A stretch of 7,677 bases of DNA. Source: Lachnospiraceae bacterium (GTDB taxonomy: Bacteria > Bacillota > Clostridia > Lachnospirales > Lachnospiraceae). The notes under the pieces are model-generated. The model had not been told where the DNA came from. It searched no databases and saw only the letters and a list, made by a program, of their open reading frames with translations. The stretch is taken from NCBI GenBank assembly GCA_021199395.1, contig JAJQIE010000233.1:1-7677 (forward strand), in the 5' to 3' direction. How positions within the stretch are numbered: position 1 is the stretch's first letter; each line of letters opens with the position of its first letter. A program made the translations under genes and the position numbers. Positions 1 through 5,714 of the stretch are shown one piece after another.

Positions 1-443
1 ATCTGATCATGAGTACCTGTGTTGTAAATAAAATTCGAGATGCGAAGCCTGCGTTAAAATTGCTGGCTGCTTTTGGTGTAACAGATGAATCCTTTGCGAT
101 CTTTACGACGGACAAAAAAGAGACCGGCTCTGTTTTTACTTTTCTCGGCCTGATTACAGTGACATACACCTCCTGGATCGTCGGATCGGCTATTGGTGCC
201 ATAGCATCTGATTTTTTGCCGCCAGTTCTGACTGCAAGCCTTGGAATTGCATTATATGCTATGTTTTTAGCAATTCTGATACCTGACCTGAAGCATAACT
301 GCAGACTGGGTTTGCTGGTAATACTGACAGCATTATGTAATGCACTTCTGTGCCAATTCCTGGAATCCAGCTGGGCTCTGATTTTATCTACACTCATGTG
401 TGCAGGAGTCGGTACATTCTTTGTTCCATTGGAGGAATCATAA
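1..443 (+). CDS. azlC: AzlC-type branched-chain amino acid permease, 3' part (5' end outside window)
   Basis: This is the C-terminal part of an AzlC-family inner-membrane protein, the large subunit of the AzlCD branched-chain amino acid exporter (azaleucine resistance in Bacillus). The reading frame is open to the left edge, and the residues before the first Met (Leu-Ile) also fit the family, so the ATG at 9 is probably internal. About 146 residues are visible; full AzlC proteins are about 230. The family-like stretch AAFGVTDESFAIFTT is followed by several hydrophobic segments (TVTYTSWIVGSAIGAIAS, then SLGIALYAMFLAILIPDL, LGLLVILTALCNALL and SSWALILSTLMCAGVG). The ILIPDL motif after the second segment is typical of AzlC. 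The stop TAA at 441-443 sits one base before the azlD start, so the two genes are surely cotranscribed. Family assignment is confident; the transported substrate is inferred from the family. Confidence 0.85.
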   Translation, partial: LIMSTCVVNKIRDAKPALKLLAAFGVTDESFAIFTTDKKETGSVFTFLGLITVTYTSWIVGSAIGAIASDFLPPVLTASLGIALYAMFLAILIPDLKHNCRLGLLVILTALCNALLCQFLESSWALILSTLMCAGVGTFFVPLEES

Positions 444-444
444 A

Positions 445-699
445 ATGCATATTGAAATATGGCTTTTGATATTTGGAATGGCAATTGTCACGTTTATTCC
501 CAGAGCATTGCCCGTTATCTTCATTGAGCGAATGCATTTTGGTAAAAAAGCAGAAAAGTTTTTGAAGCTTATACCCTATACCGCAATGGCCGCACTTATT
601 TTCCCCGGTATCCTTACAGTCGATTCCTCAGTTCCATGGGTTGGAATTGCCGGAGGATGTATTGCAGCCGGATTTGCATGGAAAAAATGCCGGTCATGA
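445..699 (+). CDS. azlD: AzlD-type small permease subunit, frameshifted near its 3' end (frame +2 continues to 755)
   Basis: AzlD is the small partner of AzlC, an integral membrane protein of about 100-110 residues. The start at 445 is chosen because GGAGG at 431-435, inside azlC, lies nine bases upstream, and because MHIEIWLLIFGMAIVTFIPR matches the family start. An in-frame ATG at 400 would add 15 residues encoded within azlC and is rejected. As read, the protein has 84 residues and ends WKKCRS, without the usual last hydrophobic helix. If one base is gained (or the ribosome slips -1) in the A run at 682-687, the frame continues from ATG 687 as MPVMMCVLAAIAAEFLIYTF and two more residues to TAG 753-755. 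That gives about 103 residues with a normal final helix. The gene is therefore either mutated, mis-assembled by one A, or expressed by slippage. Function comes from the family and from pairing with azlC. Confidence 0.82.
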   Translation: MHIEIWLLIFGMAIVTFIPRALPVIFIERMHFGKKAEKFLKLIPYTAMAALIFPGILTVDSSVPWVGIAGGCIAAGFAWKKCRS

Positions 700-724
700 T
701 GTGTGTTCTGGCTGCCATTGCAGC

Positions 725-767
725 AGAATTCTTAATCTACACATTTTTACTGTAGATTATAAATTCT
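725..767. repeat. Strong AT-rich hairpin at the azlD 3' end
   Basis: TAATCTACA (733-741) and TGTAGATTA (751-759) are perfect 9-bp inverted arms around a 9-base loop. A two-base internal bulge separates them from a second pair of arms, AGAATT (725-730) and AATTCT (762-767). The structure includes the end of the frameshift-restored azlD frame and its TAG. No T-run follows on either strand, so it is not a standard intrinsic terminator. It could act as a 3' stabiliser or a poor terminator of azlCD. Confidence 0.6.
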
Positions 768-796
768 CTGCTCACGCAAAAGCCTATGAAACACAG

Positions 797-820
797 ATGG
801 CTATGATAACGACATGAATA
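797..820 (+). repeat. 24-bp exact direct repeat, copy 1
   Basis: All 24 bases are identical to 5417-5440, in the same orientation, 4620 bp away. The sequence starts ATGGCTATGA and ends GACATGAATA. Similarity stops abruptly on both sides (G against A before it, T against A after it). Chance identity of this length in a 7.7-kb window is negligible. This copy is intergenic; the other is inside an anti-sigma coding region. Confidence 0.85.
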
Positions 821-918
821 TTCCCGGCTGCTCTTTTCCCCACGGAAAAATGGCGCAGGCATTTTACAAAGCATTGTCTGGAGCATACGAGCCTGTTATG
901 TGTGACTACATTATATGT

Positions 919-987
919 CCATACTCGTATATCAAGTATGGATGAAGGCCGCGCCAATCGTGAAACGATTTTATATTGCGCGGCTTC
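919..987. repeat. Two adjacent inverted repeats, the second a long GC-rich hairpin
   Basis: The first dyad has arms CCATACT (919-925) and AGTATGG (935-941) with a nine-base spacer. The second has outer arms GAAG (944-947)/CTTC (984-987) and CCGCGC (949-954)/GCGCGG (978-983), with a perfect inner hairpin AATCGT-GAA-ACGATT (956-970). Seven extra bases (971-977) bulge on the 3' side. No T-run follows on either strand. The structure may end or stabilise the minus-strand transcript from the anti-sigma gene, or it may be a relic of a small palindromic element. Confidence 0.5.
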
Positions 988-1068
988 CATAGTAGACATT
1001 GTAGATTTTCAATTACATTTTGTTCTCGCGATTACATCACACCTGGTAGGCTGCTTCAACTAAATGTT

Positions 1069-2643
1069 TCAGCTCTCCAGTGACCGGAAATCAACATACC
1101 CCGTTGCCAGATCCTTCGCATAAATCAGATAGCTTCCGCCTTCCATGTTCAGATAGAGATACGGCATCTCATCCACACGGACAATCCACGCGACTGTGAC
1201 CGTGACAGTCTTTCCTGCCGAAAGGTCGGTAATGTAATTGCTTCCGTTTGTTTCCTCTCCACCGGCGGTATAATAGTCCATCTCGTAGCCGCGGGATACC
1301 GTTGCATAATCCCAGTCCCCCGCTTCAAGTGTGCTTCGGTCATAAATGGCCATCATCCCATCGTCGTCCTCTGTCAGAGTGATCAAGTCTGCGTTATACA
1401 GGATATTGTGCAGATCAGCTTCTCCGTAATTGGTAAATTCAATTGTCGCGCAGATCAGCTTCTGTTCCACTTCCTCCGTCTTTACCACAGTATTCAGAGA
1501 ATTGACACCATCACCTGCTTTCACGTAGTCAATCTGCATCGGCAGCAGATTGCCTTCTTCATCTGAATACGTCTGCAGGTCACTGGTATAGATCCCGGAA
1601 TCCAGTATGCTCTTCCAGTCGTCGCCCAGAATACTCATATTATCTGATACCTGGACATCGCTGACCCCAACGCTGACCGTATGAAAAGATTCCTCATCTG
1701 CTTCACTATCCGACCAGGCAGATATCTCAAAAGGATCTCCGATCTGGTGCAGATTTTCCTCCACAGCCGCTGCGTCTACCGTCATACAGGCGCCATTTTC
1801 CTCATAAAAATCATAATTCTCCAGCTCTGTCTCCGCGTCAGCTTCTCTGTCGTCAATCGTATAAGCGTCCGCAAGGAGCATCGTTTCTTCACTGCCGGTC
1901 ACAATCAGGCCTTCCGCGACCGCAAGCAGCTCGTCCTTTGTCACATCACCGTTCCTACAATAAATCCTGAGAATGCGCCAAACCTCCGGATACAGGATAT
2001 ACAGCATCTGCGTCGTATTTTCAGAACCATCATCCAGATATTCCTTTTCCAGCCAGACGGCATAGTGACCGTTAAGCTCCAGTTCCTCGCTGTCCACCAC
2101 ATTAGTTTCCGAACTCTGCGTTTCCGCAGGATTCTCACCCATGATCTCCTCTGCGATGCTGAAGCTTCCGCCCCAGATATCGTCCTCATAATCGATCTTC
2201 CAGCCGTCATCGTACTGCACCATCCCCTCCGGGATACAGGACGCCTCCACCGTCACACTTGCCGGAATCTCCTCCGGTACTTCCAGTCCGGCAAGCATTG
2301 CGGCCATCGAGCCTTCGGAGTCCGTCTCCGTCTCAGCCGAACCGATGGTAATGTTTACTCCATAGTCTCCTTCTGTCTCCGTAAAAAATCTCGCCCGGAT
2401 GGCAGTACCCGCGACCACGGTCGTACACATGACTGCGGCGGCAGCGGCAATCAGCAGAAACGTTTTTCCAGCCTTTTTCCGCCCTGTGCTTCGATTCTTT
2501 TGCGGTTGTTCTGCCTTAGCACCCTCCAAACGCGCAGCGGAGAGCATTCCCACACTCATCTGCCTGGCCACCTCGCGCTCTATCATCGTCCTCATGCTTT
2601 CCGGCATTTCCGGAAATTCCTCTCTCATATTTTCTAAATTCAT
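1069..2643 (-). CDS. Membrane-bound anti-sigma factor of the left module (DUF4367-like plus C-terminal Ig-like domain)
   Basis: The 524-residue protein is predicted to hold the ECF sigma factor encoded just upstream (65 bp away, same strand) at the membrane. The ATG at 2643 is chosen because GAGAGG (complement of 2651-2656) lies seven bases upstream; an in-frame TTG five codons earlier overlaps that site. Residues 1-50 (containing FPEMPESMRTMIEREVARQM) are cytoplasmic and probably bind the sigma. RKK then precedes one membrane segment (about 61-82, TFLLIAAAAAVMCTTVVAGT). The outside part is very acidic. Residues about 125-250 resemble DUF4367 (SFSIAEEI, ELNGHYAVWLEKEYL, DELLAVAEGLIV). Residues about 325-515 look like a DUF4352/DUF5067-type Ig fold (KLICATIEFTNYGEADLHNI, then AGKTVTVTVAWIV). 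No zinc-finger HxxxCxxC motif is seen. The role rests on context and topology; the domain names are recalled patterns and not search results. Confidence 0.75.
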   Translation of the reverse strand: MNLENMREEFPEMPESMRTMIEREVARQMSVGMLSAARLEGAKAEQPQKNRSTGRKKAGKTFLLIAAAAAVMCTTVVAGTAIRARFFTETEGDYGVNITIGSAETETDSEGSMAAMLAGLEVPEEIPASVTVEASCIPEGMVQYDDGWKIDYEDDIWGGSFSIAEEIMGENPAETQSSETNVVDSEELELNGHYAVWLEKEYLDDGSENTTQMLYILYPEVWRILRIYCRNGDVTKDELLAVAEGLIVTGSEETMLLADAYTIDDREADAETELENYDFYEENGACMTVDAAAVEENLHQIGDPFEISAWSDSEADEESFHTVSVGVSDVQVSDNMSILGDDWKSILDSGIYTSDLQTYSDEEGNLLPMQIDYVKAGDGVNSLNTVVKTEEVEQKLICATIEFTNYGEADLHNILYNADLITLTEDDDGMMAIYDRSTLEAGDWDYATVSRGYEMDYYTAGGEETNGSNYITDLSAGKTVTVTVAWIVRVDEMPYLYLNMEGGSYLIYAKDLATGYVDFRSLES

Positions 2644-2708
2644 ATAGATACCTCTCAATCTTTTGGCAGTTTTACATTATTTTCCTCTATCATTCCGGCA
2701 CTACGCCG

Positions 2709-3287
2709 TCAGCCGTTCTTCGGGGATTCCATAGCATCGTCCAAACACGCAGCGTTTTCCGCATGGATGGTGCCACCTGCCGTCGTGCGATAGCGAGGGA
2801 GCCTTTCCACGCCTGGAAAATCGCCTTGTTCCAGTTCCCTGCGCAGCTTTGCCTTTGCCCTCGAAAGACGAGTCTTTATCGTATTCTCGTTTACTTCCAG
2901 AATGGATGCGATTTCCCGGACGCTGTATCCTTCCATGTAGAAAAGCGTTACGCAGATCCGCATCTCTTCGGGCAGCGTTTCCAATGCCTCATACAAATCC
3001 GAGTAATCTTCTTTCGGCGCTTCCCAGTCCGGCATGGCCTGTTCCTCAATAGAAACCAGATGCCTCTGATTTCGCAGGATATCATAGCATTCGTTAATCA
3101 GGATTCTGGTCAGCCATGTTTTCGCATACTCGTCTCTGCGGAGTGTGTGCAGCTTAGTAAAAGCGCTTACAATCGCTTCCTGTATCGCGTCCGCGCAGTC
3201 CGCATCTTCTCGCAGCAAAGTCTTTGCCACATGATACAGGGAATCCTCTGAAGCAAGAATCAGGCTCCCCAGCTGTTCTTTTGTCAT
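2709..3287 (-). CDS. ECF-type RNA polymerase sigma-70 family factor (left module)
   Basis: This is a 192-residue ECF sigma factor that directs RNA polymerase to alternative promoters. Region 2 spans about residues 15-76: DCADAIQEAIVSAFTKLHTL, then KTWLTRILINECYDILRNQR, the usual core-binding and -10 recognition part. Region 4 spans about 96-151: ALETLPEEMR, FYMEGYSVREIASILEVNEN, then TIKTRLSRAKAKLRREL, the helix-turn-helix that reads the -35. The ATG at 3287 is preferred because AAAGGA lies about nine bases upstream; the frame is open 20 codons further but that part is not sigma-like. A tail of some 40 residues after region 4 (about 152-192, containing RTTAGGTIHAENAACLDD) is longer than usual. 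The anti-sigma gene follows 65 bp downstream. A sigmaA-type promoter lies upstream at 3343-3371. Divergent from a second sigma gene. Confidence 0.9.
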   Translation of the reverse strand: MTKEQLGSLILASEDSLYHVAKTLLREDADCADAIQEAIVSAFTKLHTLRRDEYAKTWLTRILINECYDILRNQRHLVSIEEQAMPDWEAPKEDYSDLYEALETLPEEMRICVTLFYMEGYSVREIASILEVNENTIKTRLSRAKAKLRRELEQGDFPGVERLPRYRTTAGGTIHAENAACLDDAMESPKNG

Positions 3288-3342
3288 ATGTTCCGTTCCT
3301 TTCTGCCTGTCCATGACAGTATCATTTCTACTATATTTCAAA

Positions 3343-3371
3343 ATCATAGCTGTATTGTTTCATTACTGCAA
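3343..3371 (-). promoter_or_regulatory. sigmaA-type promoter for the left sigma/anti-sigma operon
   Basis: On the minus strand TTGCAG (3371-3366) and TATGAT (3348-3343) are separated by exactly 17 bases. The start of transcription would be near 3336, giving a leader of about 50 bases. A TGAAAC that could be an ECF -35 lies between the boxes (complement of 3357-3362), but no CGT-type -10 follows at the right distance. Confidence 0.55.
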
Positions 3372-3389
3372 ATTTTTTCTGTCTCAGTC

Positions 3390-3413
3390 ATTCATGAATA
3401 CCTGTTGTAACAG
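3390..3413. promoter_or_regulatory. Two dyads in the middle of the divergent control region
   Basis: ATTCATGAAT (3390-3399) is a perfect 10-bp palindrome. Two bases further on, CTGTTGTAACAG (3402-3413) has 5-bp inverted arms around GT. They lie midway between the two divergent sigma genes and could be operator sites for a shared regulator. Short palindromes of this size are not rare, so this is suggestive only. Confidence 0.3.
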
Positions 3414-3477
3414 CTTACATCTTTTAGACGCATGAGAGGGCCAAAAAGTTTCCTGTATAAAAAAATTTAAAGAACGT

Positions 3478-3505
3478 GGGACATTTTTGCTGCCTCATCC
3501 GTCTA
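3478..3505 (+). promoter_or_regulatory. ECF-type promoter candidate upstream of the right sigma gene
   Basis: GGGACA (3478-3483) is followed by TTTTT, a 16-base spacer in all, and then CGTCTA (3500-3505). This fits the ECF pattern of an xGAAC/GGAC-like -35, a T-rich stretch and a CGTC -10. Transcription would start near 3512, just ahead of the AAAGGGGG ribosome binding site at 3513-3520. If it is real, the sigma factor (or its neighbour) would drive its own operon. Confidence 0.4.
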
Positions 3506-3529
3506 ATGTATGAAAGGGGGAAAATAAGC

Positions 3530-4117
3530 ATGGAAGAATTAGATGACCTGGCCGAAAAAGCAGCCGGACATGATGCCGACGCATTTACAGCATTGATGCA
3601 GGCGCAGATGCAGAATATGTATAAAACAGCACGCGCGATTCTGTCAAGTGAGTCAGACATAGCAGATGCGATTTCCGAGACAATTCTCACCTGCTGGGAA
3701 AAACTGGATCAATTGAACGATCCAGCCTGGTTTCGCACATGGATGACGCGGATTCTGGTCAACAAATGCAATGACCTGATCCGGCAGGAAAAGAAGCTGT
3801 GTATGACAGGAAATGTACCAGAGATATCCGCAGCGGATTCCGGGTTTACAAATGTTGAATGGAATGAAGAGCTGAACATGCTGGATGAAAAATACCGTCT
3901 GGTACTGATACTGTATTATGTGGAAGGCTATAAAACCAGCGAAATCAGCGCAATTCTGGAAGTAACCGAGAGTACGGTACGCACACAGCTGGCCAGAGGA
4001 CGTGAAAAGCTGGCACAGGCTGTTACAGGCAAAAAAGGGAAAGCCGCGCATGAGAAATTGCCTGGCGGCAATGGCGCGGCCTGCGTCCTGCATCAAAACC
4101 CGATGCAGGACAAGTAA
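3530..4117 (+). CDS. ECF-type RNA polymerase sigma-70 family factor (right module)
   Basis: This 195-residue ECF sigma factor is paralogous in layout to the minus-strand one. Region 2 covers about residues 22-88: ARAILSSESDIADAISETIL, then WFRTWMTRILVNKCNDLIRQ. Region 4 covers about 112-165: LDEKYRLVLILYYVEGYKTS, EISAILEVTES, then TVRTQLARGREKLAQA. The ATG at 3530 follows AAAGGGGG (3513-3520) by nine bases; a GTG at 3476 in the same frame lacks such a site and would add non-sigma residues. A tail of about 30 residues (KKGKAAHEKLPGGNGAACVL and on) extends past region 4, as in the other sigma. The tail-encoding DNA forms a perfect 10-bp hairpin (4085-4111). The stop codon TAA at 4115-4117 overlaps the ribosome binding site of the anti-sigma gene, so the two are translationally close. 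Confidence 0.92.
   Translation: MEELDDLAEKAAGHDADAFTALMQAQMQNMYKTARAILSSESDIADAISETILTCWEKLDQLNDPAWFRTWMTRILVNKCNDLIRQEKKLCMTGNVPEISAADSGFTNVEWNEELNMLDEKYRLVLILYYVEGYKTSEISAILEVTESTVRTQLARGREKLAQAVTGKKGKAAHEKLPGGNGAACVLHQNPMQDK
4085..4111 (+). promoter_or_regulatory. Perfect hairpin just before the anti-sigma ribosome binding site
   Basis: GTCCTGCATC (4085-4094) and GATGCAGGAC (4102-4111) are perfect 10-bp arms around a 7-base loop. The structure ends four bases before the sigma stop codon and about seven bases before the AGGAGG (4118-4123) that serves the anti-sigma start at 4135. It does not bury AGGAGG itself, and there is no T-run, so it is not a terminator. It could slow ribosomes, protect or process the mRNA, or tune the sigma to anti-sigma ratio. 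Confidence 0.6.
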
Positions 4118-4134
4118 AGGAGGCTGATGCGCAT

Positions 4135-5613
4135 ATGAAAGAAATAAAAACAAAGTATTGGCAGGCTGACGACGGCCTGGAAAACCAAAAAGATTCTGAT
4201 AAAATCTTTAAGAGAGAATCAGACCCCGGAGAAGTCATTGAAGTATTGCGAGGAGATATTGAGATTCCGGAAGCCGTAAAACAGAAAGCGAATGAGACAT
4301 TTTCCAAAATACATCAGAAAACGGAAGCAAATGAGGCATTTTCCGAAATACATCAGAAAACGGAAAAAACTGTGTATGAGGAAGCTCACATGCGTGAAAA
4401 TCACGAAAGGAATGAAAGCTCTTTTGCAGGAAACACATTAAGTGGAAACATAGTTGCCAATGATTCAGGAGGACAGACGCAGAGAAACAGCAGACGCTCA
4501 GGAGCAGGAAAAAAAGGAGTCCGCAAACGCGTGCTGACCGTTGGAATCGCGGCGGCCTGCGCAGTGATGATCTGCGGTGTTGGCGTGGTGGCAGCGTACC
4601 GGCAATGGAGCCGCTCCGTAGAGAAAGGAATGCAGGCGGATGAGGAGCAGCTTGCCGACCTTGAGGCCGAGCAAATGCTGTCCGTATCCGGAACATCCGT
4701 GAAAAACCATGGCGTTACGATTACATCCGAAGAAGCCATTGTGGACAGCCATTATGCCTATCTTGTATTCAAAGTAGAAGGCTATACGCCGGAAGAAGGG
4801 ACACAGCCGGAATTTACAAGTGTGGATGTGAGTGCTTCCGATGGAAAAGATCTGTATCTGGAAGGAAGCGGATCTACCTCCTGCCATTTCTATAACGGTC
4901 TGATCGTCGGTGAAAACGGAAAGGCTGTAAACGCGGATGGAAGTGAGATAAAAGAGGATGAAAATGGCAACTGGCTGCTGCAATATGTGCAGGACGACGG
5001 GAGTCTGGAATACTGTATTACCCTTTATTCCACAGTAGAAAATGCATTTATCGGAAGAAATTTGCACATCGCATTCCAGGAGCTGGGTTCGTATATGGAA
5101 AATACGGAGGAAGAAATCAGAACGGACGTTGACGGTACATGGGATTTTGATCTGACTCTGTCCGGTTCACCAAACACGACAGCCTTTGATCTGGATGCGG
5201 TGCTTGGAGACAGCGGTGCGACTGTTATTCAGGTGATTCTCTCGCCGCTTTCCGCTACTATATATTATGAATTCCCTTATTCCGAATACACGGTCGAAGC
5301 TGAGGATGAAGACGGAATGACACGGATCACCACGCTTTTTGAAGAGGCACCGGCATTTATCGGCTTCCGTATGAAAGATGACACAGATATTCGTTATCTG
5401 ACTGGCGGAGGCTCAAATGGCTATGATAACGACATGAATAATGAAACCGGAAATAGCGAAAAAACCTTTTATCGAGTAATACAGGGCTACGGCCGTGTCA
5501 TTGATGTGGATGAAATCGAAAGCCTCCTGTTTCTAAAATCCTATCCGGAGGAATCGGAAGATGGCGAAACAGTTCTTTCTGATGAGAATCTGTATATCGT
5601 AACGCTTGAGTAA
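4135..5613 (+). CDS. DUF4179-type membrane-bound anti-sigma factor (right module)
   Basis: The 492-residue protein is predicted to bind and restrain the sigma factor encoded 17 bp upstream. The start follows AAAGGAGG (4116-4123). Cytoplasmic residues 1-130 include GDIEIPEAVKQKANETFSKI, a stretch typical of DUF4179 anti-sigmas, and a 13-residue tandem repeat (53-78). Arg/Lys-rich residues then lead into one membrane segment (about 131-155, VLTVGIAAACAVMICGVGVV). Outside, SGTSVKNHGVTITSEEAIVD and YAYLVFKVEGY (about 175-207) are the DUF4179 signature. A second beta-rich part (about 340-490, IQVILSPLSATIYYEF) resembles the DUF5643-like half often found with it. The extracellular part is very acidic. 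Codons at 5417-5440 encode GYDNDMN and form one copy of the 24-bp repeat. The operon ends at the terminator at 5715-5742. The sensed signal is unknown; the role is inferred from family and pairing. Confidence 0.85.
   Translation: MKEIKTKYWQADDGLENQKDSDKIFKRESDPGEVIEVLRGDIEIPEAVKQKANETFSKIHQKTEANEAFSEIHQKTEKTVYEEAHMRENHERNESSFAGNTLSGNIVANDSGGQTQRNSRRSGAGKKGVRKRVLTVGIAAACAVMICGVGVVAAYRQWSRSVEKGMQADEEQLADLEAEQMLSVSGTSVKNHGVTITSEEAIVDSHYAYLVFKVEGYTPEEGTQPEFTSVDVSASDGKDLYLEGSGSTSCHFYNGLIVGENGKAVNADGSEIKEDENGNWLLQYVQDDGSLEYCITLYSTVENAFIGRNLHIAFQELGSYMENTEEEIRTDVDGTWDFDLTLSGSPNTTAFDLDAVLGDSGATVIQVILSPLSATIYYEFPYSEYTVEAEDEDGMTRITTLFEEAPAFIGFRMKDDTDIRYLTGGGSNGYDNDMNNETGNSEKTFYRVIQGYGRVIDVDEIESLLFLKSYPEESEDGETVLSDENLYIVTLE
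4291..4368 (+). repeat. Tandem repeat of two 39-bp units inside the anti-sigma gene
   Basis: Two adjacent 39-bp units (4291-4329, 4330-4368) encode NETFSKIHQKTEA and NEAFSEIHQKTEK. They lie in the cytoplasmic region thought to touch the sigma factor. Because the unit is 13 codons long, gain or loss keeps the frame. The few base differences indicate a recent duplication. Confidence 0.9.
5417..5440 (+). repeat. 24-bp exact direct repeat, copy 2
   Basis: Identical to 797-820 in the same orientation. It lies in the 3' third of the DUF4179 anti-sigma gene and encodes GYDNDMN there. See the first copy for the comparison. Confidence 0.85.
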
Positions 5614-5714
5614 TACTAAACGCAAAAATCGGAAAGAAGCATTGGGCAGAAGATATTGTAGAAGATATTTTATTTTTTACCTTACTATTTTGCACATAAA
5701 TAGTTATAATGCAG

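Larger units (their letters stand above)
756..1068. other. Intergenic stretch without a convincing gene; possible gene remnant at 790-945
   Basis: No frame here has a ribosome binding site plus a protein-like sequence. A plus-strand frame open from 790 to the TGA at 943-945 (about 51 codons, no SD-preceded start) begins NTDGYDNDMN. It then reads IPGCSFPHGKMAQAFYKALS and ends in IKYG. The GYDNDMN part is identical, in the same frame, to the anti-sigma protein at 4135-5613. Further on, FYKALSG aligns loosely with FYRVIQG of that protein. It may be a broken piece of a related gene, but this is weak. The stretch also contains the dyads at 919-987. No intrinsic terminator with a T-run was found for the minus-strand operon that ends at 1069. 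Confidence 0.35.

Noticed and set aside
784..999. Minus-strand open frame of 71 codons in the azlD/anti-sigma gap
   Set aside because: No ribosome binding site, no protein-like pattern, and it overlaps the dyads at 919-987; its openness is likely chance.
1681..2637. Long plus-strand open frame (318 codons) opposite the left anti-sigma gene
   Set aside because: It is the antisense of a well-supported anti-sigma gene; the product is rich in His, Arg and Phe as expected for a shadow frame, and no start signal was seen.
2644..2658. TTG start for the left anti-sigma, five codons upstream
   Set aside because: It overlaps the GAGAGG ribosome binding site that serves the ATG at 2643.
3288..3347. 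20-codon N-terminal extension of the left sigma factor
   Set aside because: The added residues are not sigma-like and the region contains the ribosome binding site for the ATG at 3287.
797..5440. The 24-bp direct repeats as attachment sites of an integrated element carrying the sigma modules
   Set aside because: No integrase or excision gene lies between the copies; the only integrase is outside at 6617, and one copy is inside a coding region that appears intact.
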